Positions 58,528 to 64,000 of a stretch of DNA of 64,000 nucleotides are shown piece after piece. The notes under the pieces are model-generated. The model was not told the DNA's origin, did no database searches, and saw only the letters and a list, made by a program, of their open reading frames with translations. The stretch spans positions 1,899,469 to 1,963,468 of the forward strand of contig JAEPOO010000001.1 of NCBI GenBank assembly GCA_017642855.1. Direction: 5' to 3'. Source of the stretch: Pseudomonadales bacterium. GTDB lineage: Bacteria; Pseudomonadota; Gammaproteobacteria; Pseudomonadales; Azotimanducaceae. A program made the position numbers and the translations under genes. Each line of letters starts with the position of its first letter. Within the stretch, counting starts at the first letter, position 1.

Positions 58528-59456
58528 GTGATATTCGAATCGCCGTGATCAACGGCGGCAACTCCGCTGAAGCCGATGTCAGCCGCAGCAGTGCGCGCGG
58601 TGTGATCGAGGCGCTGAAAGAAAATTTCTCATCGGTGACCAGTGTTGAACTGGATGAAAACATCGCCCGTTCCCTCGCAGACTGTGATCCGGACGTTGTC
58701 TTCCCGGTCCTGCACGGGCCGCCCGGAGAAGACGGCACGCTCCAGGGGTTCCTCGAAATCCTGGGATACCGATATGTCGGCAGTGACGTGCACTCCAGTG
58801 CTTTCGCGATGGACAAGATCATTGCGAAAGACATTTTCCGAACAGCCGGTTTACCCGTGGCAAAACAGTGTGTCGTGAATCGCGACGACGACGTTGCCGC
58901 TTCTTCGGAGCGTGTTCTGAACGCCCTGGGTGAGTCGGTGGTGGTCAAACCCGCCTGTCAGGGAAGCGCCATTGGCGTCACCCTGGTGTCAAATGCCAAC
59001 GAGTTACATCAGGCGCTGAAGGAAGCTTTCCAATATGACCCGCGACTTCTGGTGGAAGAGCGCATCATGGGGAAAGAGATTACCGTTGGTGTGATCGATA
59101 CCGACGACGGCACCAAACCTTTCCCGGTAATCGAAATCACCACGCCTGAAAACAGCTGGTATGACTTCGATCATCGTTATACCGCCGGTTGGTCTGAACA
59201 CCTGATGCCAGCGGATCTGCCTGAGGATCAGACGAACACTTTGCAGAAATGCGCAGTCGCCGCGCACCAGGCTCTGGGTTGTCGCGACTTATCGCGGGCA
59301 GATTTTGTGGTGACTGAAACGGACGTCTACCTGTTAGAGGTCAACACCCTGCCCGGTATGACGCCGACCAGTTTGTACCCGGACGGCGCCAACGGTTATG
59401 GGATGGACTTCCCGACCCTGGTGAGATACCTGGTCGAGAGAGCGGCTAAGCGCTAG
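58524..59456 (+). CDS. ddl: D-alanine--D-alanine ligase
   Basis: 310 residues from a GTG overlapping the previous stop (GTGA). INGGNSAEADVSRSSA, LHGPPGEDGTLQGFLE, VKPACQGSAIGV, and LLEVNTLPGMTPTSLYP are the ATP-grasp Ddl motifs. It makes the D-Ala-D-Ala dipeptide of peptidoglycan. It stands outside the usual mur-fts cluster, next to an SMP-30 gene, so it may be a second or relocated copy. The end is followed by repeat copy C. Confidence 0.92.
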   Translation: MSDIRIAVINGGNSAEADVSRSSARGVIEALKENFSSVTSVELDENIARSLADCDPDVVFPVLHGPPGEDGTLQGFLEILGYRYVGSDVHSSAFAMDKIIAKDIFRTAGLPVAKQCVVNRDDDVAASSERVLNALGESVVVKPACQGSAIGVTLVSNANELHQALKEAFQYDPRLLVEERIMGKEITVGVIDTDDGTKPFPVIEITTPENSWYDFDHRYTAGWSEHLMPADLPEDQTNTLQKCAVAAHQALGCRDLSRADFVVTETDVYLLEVNTLPGMTPTSLYPDGANGYGMDFPTLVRYLVERAAKR

Positions 59457-59463
59457 ATCTCTA

Positions 59464-59547
59464 CCCTCATCTCGACCCTTCGGCAAAGCTCAGGGCAGGC
59501 CAAGCGGAGAGATCTCTCCGCTCGCTACGCTCGGTCGAGATGAGGTC
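59464..59547. repeat. Dispersed dyad element, copy C
   Basis: Begins CCTCATCTCGACC and ends GGTCGAGATGAGGTC, near-perfect inverted ends, with the 18-bp palindrome GCGGAGAGATCTCTCCGC at 59504-59521 in the middle. It fills the gap between convergent ddl and amtB, as copy A does for lexA and topA, and may terminate both transcripts. Confidence 0.75.
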
Positions 59548-59554
59548 TGTTGTA

Positions 59555-60832
59555 CTAGAGGTCGTAGCCTCTTTCGTTGTGCTGGTTGATATCCAGACCT
59601 TCGGTCTCTTCTTCCTCGTTCACCCGCAGGCCAATCACAATATCGATCACCTTCAGCAGAATGAACGTGATGATCGCGGTGTAGATACCGGTGGCGAACA
59701 CGCCAGTCAGCTGAACGACAACCTGCTCACCCATTGGCAGGCCATCACCCTGGCCGCTGAATACGCCCAGAGAGGCGCTGGCAAAGATACCCGCGAGGAT
59801 CGTACCCAAGGCACCACCCACACCGTGGACCGGGAATACGTCAAGAGAATCGTCAATATTCAGCTTCTGCTTCAGGAACATGGTCGCGTTGAAACAGATG
59901 AAACCGGCCAGGAAACCAATGACCAGCGCGCCGCCAGGGCCGACGAAGCCCGACGCCGGTGTAATGGTTCCAAGACCTGCAACCATACCGGTCACGGCAC
60001 CCAGAGCACTTGGCTTACCGTAGCGGATCCATTCGATGATCATCCAGGTAAAGGCACCGGTTGCCGCGGAAATATGAGTGACCAGCATCGCCATACCCGC
60101 ATCACCGTTCGCGGCAAGTGCGCTCCCCGCGTTAAAGCCAAACCAGCCTACCCAGAGCATGCCCGCACCCGTAATGGTCATGGTCATGTTGTGTGGCGGC
60201 ATGGGGGTTGCCGGGAATCCACGGCGCTTACCCATCATCACGGCCGCTGTCAGCGCAGCCACACCGGCCGTCACGTGAACGACAGTACCACCCGCAAAAT
60301 CGAGCAGGCCCCTTTCATCGAGCCAGCCTCCGCCCCAGACCCAATGGGTCACAGGTGCATACACAATAATCACCCAGAGTGCGGAAAACAGGAGCATCGC
60401 GGAAAAGCGCATACGTTCTGCGAAACCACCGACGATCAGTGCCGGTGTAATGATCGCAAAGGTCAGCTGGAACATCGCAAAGACACTCTCAGGGATGTCG
60501 CCGGAGAGGGTGTCTTCCTGGATACCTGCCATCATGACGTTGGAGAACCCCCCCACAAACGCGTTACCTTCTGAGAAGGCGAGAGAATAACCAACCACCA
60601 GCCAGATGATGGACACCATGCAGGTGATCGCAAAACACTGCATCAGCACGCTGAGCACGTTTTTGACGCGAACCAGACCGGCATAAAACAGGGACAGACC
60701 GGGAATGGTCATAAACAGCACCAGGGCTGTCGAAGTCAGGATCCATGCAGTATTTGCAGGACTTAATTCATCAGCCATCGCGAGAGGCGCGAACAGCATT
60801 AGGGACAGCACAGCTGCGGCTGTTTTCATCAT
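59555..60832 (-). CDS. amtB: Ammonium transporter
   Basis: 425 residues from the ATG at 60832 with GAGGGAG at 7 nt; the frame is open to 61255 but the extra part overlaps rmf and is not Amt. Signal peptide (about 1-20), then 11 membrane helices with FYAGLVRVKNVLSVLMQ, the DFAGGTVVHVTAG loop (first pore His), GWFGFNAGSALA and FPVHGVGGALGTI (second pore His). It conducts ammonia into the cell. No glnK is beside it, unlike most amtB genes. Confidence 0.95.
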   Translation of the reverse strand: MMKTAAAVLSLMLFAPLAMADELSPANTAWILTSTALVLFMTIPGLSLFYAGLVRVKNVLSVLMQCFAITCMVSIIWLVVGYSLAFSEGNAFVGGFSNVMMAGIQEDTLSGDIPESVFAMFQLTFAIITPALIVGGFAERMRFSAMLLFSALWVIIVYAPVTHWVWGGGWLDERGLLDFAGGTVVHVTAGVAALTAAVMMGKRRGFPATPMPPHNMTMTITGAGMLWVGWFGFNAGSALAANGDAGMAMLVTHISAATGAFTWMIIEWIRYGKPSALGAVTGMVAGLGTITPASGFVGPGGALVIGFLAGFICFNATMFLKQKLNIDDSLDVFPVHGVGGALGTILAGIFASASLGVFSGQGDGLPMGEQVVVQLTGVFATGIYTAIITFILLKVIDIVIGLRVNEEEETEGLDINQHNERGYDL

Positions 60833-61057
60833 GGTTTTCTCCCTCAAAGACGCCGGTGGTAGACCAGCAGGTTTTCTTAATCTTGTGCCCTTGAGTGTAC
60901 CGGATGTATTCGCAGAAACCCATGTCAGGCCGCATTCCTGCTGCTTATGTTCTGCGTAAATATCCAACTGCGGGTTTATAGCGAATCGTTCCAGGACAAG
61001 TGGTTTACAGTTCGATTCAATGGAGACCCCCCCCCAACCCTTGAGGAGACCCTCTCT

Positions 61058-61270
61058 ATGCGACGACAAAAACGCCAGAAGGCCCATCGAGCTTTCGCCC
61101 GCGGATATCACTGTGGTTTGCACGGTAAATCCAGGGATATGTGTCCTTTTCATGACGAGGCGTCCAAACAGGCCTGGATTGCGGGCTGGAGAACCGGTCG
61201 TGAAGATAACTGGGATGGTTTTGTCGGAACCGCAGGCGTTAATCGAGAGGCCCACCTGAGCTCTTTATAG
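61058..61270 (+). CDS. rmf: Ribosome modulation factor
   Basis: 70 residues from the ATG at 61058, with GAGGAG upstream. MRRQKRQKAHRAFARGYHCG, SRDMCPFHDE and QAWIAGWRTGRED match E. coli RMF (55 residues), which pairs 70S ribosomes into inactive 100S dimers in stationary phase. The last 15 or so residues (FVGTAGVNREAHLSSL) are an extension. The frame is open upstream to 60947 but those residues are not conserved. A run of nine C (61027-61035) lies in the leader. In the 225-nt gap to amtB I see no other feature. Confidence 0.92.
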   Translation: MRRQKRQKAHRAFARGYHCGLHGKSRDMCPFHDEASKQAWIAGWRTGREDNWDGFVGTAGVNREAHLSSL

Positions 61271-61320
61271 CGCTTCAAAAGCTGAGATTCTCGTCGCGAG
61301 CAGTCGTTTAGATTTCTCCT

Positions 61321-61359
61321 GACGCTGAAACGTGCCCGCGCTGTGGGCACTTCAGCGTC
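61321..61359. terminator. Strong hairpin at the rmf/DUF4188 convergence
   Basis: GACGCTGAAACGTGCCC (61321-61337) pairs with GGGCACTTCAGCGTC (61345-61359): 15 base pairs with a 2-nt bulge and a 7-nt loop. It covers the last codons and stop of the DUF4188 gene. No T-run follows on either strand, so factor-independent termination is uncertain; RNA 3'-end protection is an alternative. Confidence 0.5.
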
Positions 61360-61822
61360 CCAGACGTCCTGTGGCCGATTCCATCTTGCCGGTTGCAGGC
61401 GTCCACCCCGCCGCACTGGCAAGCCCAAACTCGGGCATGTTGTTGTAAATCGCTTCATATTCACCGGCGCGCACCAGGTAGGTTTCGTGCCAGATGCCGA
61501 CATCTCCGTTCGAGCCGATACGGCGGTTGAAATCCGCCCAGGCCGGCAGATGTTCGGCGTCTTTCATTCGTGCGTAGGCATGCAGGTGATCAAAGGAACG
61601 CCAGTACTGCACCATGATCGTGCTGCGCAGGCTGAACCAGCTTTCCACATGCAGCATGCCAAGCTCCGGGTGCTCACCCAGTTCTTTGATCATGCGACCC
61701 ATGGCTCGCCCCACAGGAATGAACTTCGGGATCTTGGTCAGGCCGTTGACGCGAGCGCCGATCAGGAACACCACAAAATCCCCCTCGATCTCTGCCGCTA
61801 TGCGCTGATTGATGGTTTCCAC
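61352..61822 (-). CDS. DUF4188 domain protein (dimeric alpha-beta barrel, monooxygenase-like)
   Basis: 156 residues. [47 protein letters not shown] and [22 protein letters not shown] match the DUF4188 family, ferredoxin-like folds related to antibiotic-biosynthesis monooxygenases and phenylacetaldoxime dehydratase-type proteins. No signal peptide. Activity is unknown. Converges on rmf. Confidence 0.8.
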   Translation of the reverse strand: METINQRIAAEIEGDFVVFLIGARVNGLTKIPKFIPVGRAMGRMIKELGEHPELGMLHVESWFSLRSTIMVQYWRSFDHLHAYARMKDAEHLPAWADFNRRIGSNGDVGIWHETYLVRAGEYEAIYNNMPEFGLASAAGWTPATGKMESATGRLGR

Positions 61823-61827
61823 TCGTT

Positions 61828-61930
61828 ACCTCATCTCGACAATTCCCCTCATCCCGACCGCAGCCGCCGAAGGCTGCGTAGCGGACGGGTTCTCGTGTCG
61901 TGCGCGACCCCGTTTGCTCGGGATGAGGTC
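61828..61930. repeat. Dispersed dyad element, copy D
   Basis: Left ends CCTCATCTCGAC (61829-61840) and CCTCATCCCGACCG (61847-61860), hairpin GCAGCC-GGCTGC (61860-61877), then GTAGCGGACGGG and a right end identical to copy A at 36 of 39 positions (61892-61930). It lies between the divergent DUF4188 and MoxR genes. The double left end may record insertion beside an older copy. The remaining gap (61931-62059) shows no gene. Confidence 0.7.
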
Positions 61931-62059
61931 GGCTGATCGTGAATCCGCCTCACCTCAACTGGTGGTATCATCTTAGGTTGAACCTCACGTAAATCCTACT
62001 GTCTATAACCATCCTCAGAGATACCGGTAGTAAACCCAATAGGGAGTTGTATAAGAGCT

Positions 62060-63022
62060 ATGTCACATCGCGCTCACATCATGGAATTGGAACAGTGGCT
62101 GGCAAGCCGCATCATCGGCCAGGAAAAACTGGTCAACCGTTTGCTCATGGCGCTGCTCGCCGACGGACACCTGCTGGTGGAAGGTGCCCCGGGTCTCGCC
62201 AAGACCAAGGCGATCAAAACGCTCGCGGACGGTATCGAAGGAGAATTTCATCGCATCCAGTTTACCCCGGACCTGCTGCCCTCGGACATTACCGGTACGG
62301 AAATCTATCGCGCCCAGGAAGGGACGTTTGAATTCCAGCAGGGCCCTATCTTTCACAACCTGATTCTCGCAGACGAAATCAACCGAGCACCGGCGAAGGT
62401 GCAGTCCGCCCTGCTGGAAGCGATGGCGGAACGCCAGGTCAGCTTCGGACGCCAGACCTTTACCCTGCCGCCACTCTTTCTGGTCATGGCAACCCAGAAC
62501 CCGATCGAGCAGGAAGGTACCTATCCGCTGCCGGAGGCTCAGCTGGACCGTTTCCTGATGCACGTCAACATCGACTATCCGGATGCCGCTTCTGAACGAA
62601 GCATTCTGCAGCTGGTTCGAAATGAGGCGATGAACGCGGAAGACGATGATCCACCCCATGCCGTGACGCAGGAAGCCATCTTCAGCGCGCGTCAGGAACT
62701 TCTGTCGCTTCACATGGCACCAGTCGTTGAGGAATACATCGTGCAGCTCACGATGGCGACACGGGACCCCGGCGCCTACGGTGAAGATCTCGCCAACTGG
62801 CTCGACTATGGCGCTTCACCGCGCGGCACCATTGCACTCGATATCTGCGCACGAGCCAATGCCTTTCTGCTGGGTAAAGACTTCGTTTCTCCCGATGATG
62901 TCCAAGCGGTGCTCCATGACGTTTTCCGTCACCGCATCATCGTCAGCTTCGAAGCCGAAGCCATGGGTGTCGATGCCGATAAAATTCTCGACATCCTGGT
63001 ACAACGGGTTGCCGCTGTCTGA
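62060..63022 (+). CDS. MoxR family AAA ATPase
   Basis: 320 residues. Walker A LLVEGAPGLAKTKAIKT, Walker B LILADEINRAPAKVQSALLE, sensor 1 MATQNPIEQEGTYPLPEAQLDRF and the C-terminal lid with LDYGASPRGTIAL. MoxR ATPases act as chaperones with DUF58 and VWA-domain partners in envelope or metalloenzyme maturation. It is followed after 2 nt by the DUF58 gene, the standard operon. Confidence 0.95.
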   Translation: MSHRAHIMELEQWLASRIIGQEKLVNRLLMALLADGHLLVEGAPGLAKTKAIKTLADGIEGEFHRIQFTPDLLPSDITGTEIYRAQEGTFEFQQGPIFHNLILADEINRAPAKVQSALLEAMAERQVSFGRQTFTLPPLFLVMATQNPIEQEGTYPLPEAQLDRFLMHVNIDYPDAASERSILQLVRNEAMNAEDDDPPHAVTQEAIFSARQELLSLHMAPVVEEYIVQLTMATRDPGAYGEDLANWLDYGASPRGTIALDICARANAFLLGKDFVSPDDVQAVLHDVFRHRIIVSFEAEAMGVDADKILDILVQRVAAV

Positions 63023-63024
63023 AC

Positions 63025-63954
63025 ATGGAATACCGCGGCGCTTACACCGACCTGCGTGACCTGATTCGCCTGCGCTACGCCGCGCGCGAAATCACTGACC
63101 TGGCGGACAACAAAACTTCCAATCCGCTGGCAGGTTTACTCACTTCCAACTTCCGTGGACGCGGCATCGACTTTGCTGAAGTTCGCGTCTACCAACCGGG
63201 TGACGATGTCAGAACCATCGACTGGCGGGTCACCGCACGAACTCAGGTCGCACACACCAAACTCTTTCAGGAAGAAAAGGAACGGCCTGTCCTGATCCTG
63301 GTTGATCAGTCTGCCTCCATGTATTTCGGCAGCCAGGTGACCTTCAAATCCGTTCTGGCGGCACGTGCAGCCGCCGTCATAGCCTGGGCAGCGCTGGAAC
63401 GTGGCGATCGTGTCGGCGGCATCGTGTTTTCCGAACAAGGTCACCGAGAAGTTCGGCCGAGACGGAACCGACACGCCGTACTGAGACTGCTTAACGAGAT
63501 TCACGATTTCAATCACGCGTTAACTCGAGATGCCATTTCCAGGCTCGGAGAAAGCCCTGAGAACCATTTTTCCAACGCACTGGCTGAGGTGCGTCGAGTC
63601 ACCAAACACGGCAGCGTGATTTTTATTATCAGTGACTTCAATCACTACACCGATGAATCCCGCGTTCACCTGCAGCCGCTGGCACAATCCAGTGACGTGA
63701 TTGGCATACACATCTCAGATCCACTGGAGCAGCACCTGCCGACGCCAGATGTTTACAGCATCACCAATGGCCACGAACGTTCACGCATCAACACCGGCAG
63801 CAGAAAACACCGGGAAGCCTACGAACTGGGATTCCAGCAACAGGTCGCCGCGATCCAGGAAGAGTTCATGCGCGTGAAGTCCTCGCTGCTGATGCTGAAT
63901 ACCTCGCAATCCATTGTCGACGGCATGAACCGTCAGACCGCAGCGATGAACTGA
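63025..63954 (+). CDS. DUF58 family protein
   Basis: 309 residues. FRGRGIDFAEVRVYQPGDDVRTIDWRVTART is the DUF58 signature, and VLILVDQSASMYFG plus VIFIISDFNHY give a VWA-like MIDAS (DxSxS). No membrane helix. It works with the MoxR ATPase just upstream; later genes of this operon usually encode DUF4381 and BatA/BatB membrane proteins. Confidence 0.93.
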   Translation: MEYRGAYTDLRDLIRLRYAAREITDLADNKTSNPLAGLLTSNFRGRGIDFAEVRVYQPGDDVRTIDWRVTARTQVAHTKLFQEEKERPVLILVDQSASMYFGSQVTFKSVLAARAAAVIAWAALERGDRVGGIVFSEQGHREVRPRRNRHAVLRLLNEIHDFNHALTRDAISRLGESPENHFSNALAEVRRVTKHGSVIFIISDFNHYTDESRVHLQPLAQSSDVIGIHISDPLEQHLPTPDVYSITNGHERSRINTGSRKHREAYELGFQQQVAAIQEEFMRVKSSLLMLNTSQSIVDGMNRQTAAMN

Positions 63955-63965
63955 GCCGGACAGAT

Positions 63966-64000
63966 ATGGCTAGCGCAGCAACACCACCCAACCCCGGCAT
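63966..64000 (+). CDS. Start of the next gene of the MoxR operon (cut by window edge)
   Basis: An ATG at 63966, 11 nt after the DUF58 stop, begins MASAATPPNPG and remains open to the window end. From operon order in other bacteria it is probably a DUF4381-type membrane protein, but eleven residues cannot prove this. Confidence 0.45.
   Translation, partial: MASAATPPNPG

Noticed and set aside
59540..60574. 344-residue open frame on the plus strand
   Set aside because: It lies opposite amtB, whose motifs and membrane pattern are clear; the plus-strand translation is His/Arg/Gln-rich with no family motif.
60833..60960. Sigma-54 promoter for amtB
   Set aside because: TGACATG...CTGC on the minus strand resembles it, but the GG to GC spacing is 11 rather than 10 and the first G is replaced, so I do not call it.
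1..64000. tRNA, rRNA, CRISPR or insertion sequence
   Set aside because: I found no clover-leaf with CCA end, no rRNA-like segment, no regularly spaced repeats and no transposase frame; the repeats seen are the dispersed dyads and the 15-bp tandem units.

Overview
The window is about 64 kb of compact chromosome from a Gram-negative gammaproteobacterium, probably a marine or alkane-exposed relative of the Pseudomonadales/Cellvibrionales group. The grounds are gene order and content: an nqr operon beside an N-terminally extended gap gene, then mfd and csiV; lexA facing topA; tesA divergent from a ybbA/ybbP-type ABC pair; plus rmf, ttcA, yheU and bolA. I see no tRNA, rRNA, insertion sequence, phage gene or CRISPR array. 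Genes are tightly packed: several convergent pairs overlap at their stop codons (11620-11623, 13180-13188, 42551-42554) and many same-strand pairs overlap by 4 nt.

Layout. 1-4500 (minus strand): yheU, a PQQ- and haem-dependent alcohol dehydrogenase, a CYP153-type P450, a DUF5329 protein and the start of an endonuclease/exonuclease/phosphatase protein; the P450 and dehydrogenase suggest hydroxylation of alkyl chains followed by alcohol oxidation. 4538-11623 (plus): an OmpR-type response regulator followed by a 2104-residue sensor that joins a Ser/Thr kinase-like domain, an AAA/TPR-like core, GAF, PAS, histidine kinase, receiver and HPt domains. 11620-17774: ttcA, a MAPEG protein, an FtsX-type ABC transporter, tesA and a YgjP-type metallopeptidase. 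17798-25388 (minus): a signalling cluster of CHASE2-Ser/Thr kinase, PP2C phosphatase, double-FHA protein, periplasmic FecR-like protein, CHASE2-adenylate cyclase and bolA. The kinase and cyclase carry homologous extracytoplasmic CHASE2 sensors, so phosphorylation and cyclic-nucleotide outputs may share a stimulus.

25483-29060 (plus): yaaA, an NAD-kinase-fold protein, a MORN-repeat secreted protein and a Nudix hydrolase. 29339-37975 (minus): nqrABCDEF, the extended GAPDH and a membrane-anchored retropepsin-like protease. 38066-47432: mfd, csiV, a SapC-family protein, an MscS channel, an outer-membrane barrel with SPOR domains and an OM lipoprotein-sorting-type protein with a 15-bp tandem repeat at its start. 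47544-59456: SOS-regulated lexA, topA, a Usp protein, slt, tatD, a glutaredoxin-like protein, an ABC-F ATPase, a metal-type MerR regulator, an SMP-30 lactonase and ddl. 59555-64000: amtB, rmf, a DUF4188 protein and the start of a MoxR/DUF58 operon.

Four copies of a roughly 80-105 bp dispersed, dyad-symmetric element (48228, 52228, 59464, 61828) occupy intergenic spaces in the last 16 kb. All assignments rest on reading the sequence and recalling family features; no database search was run.
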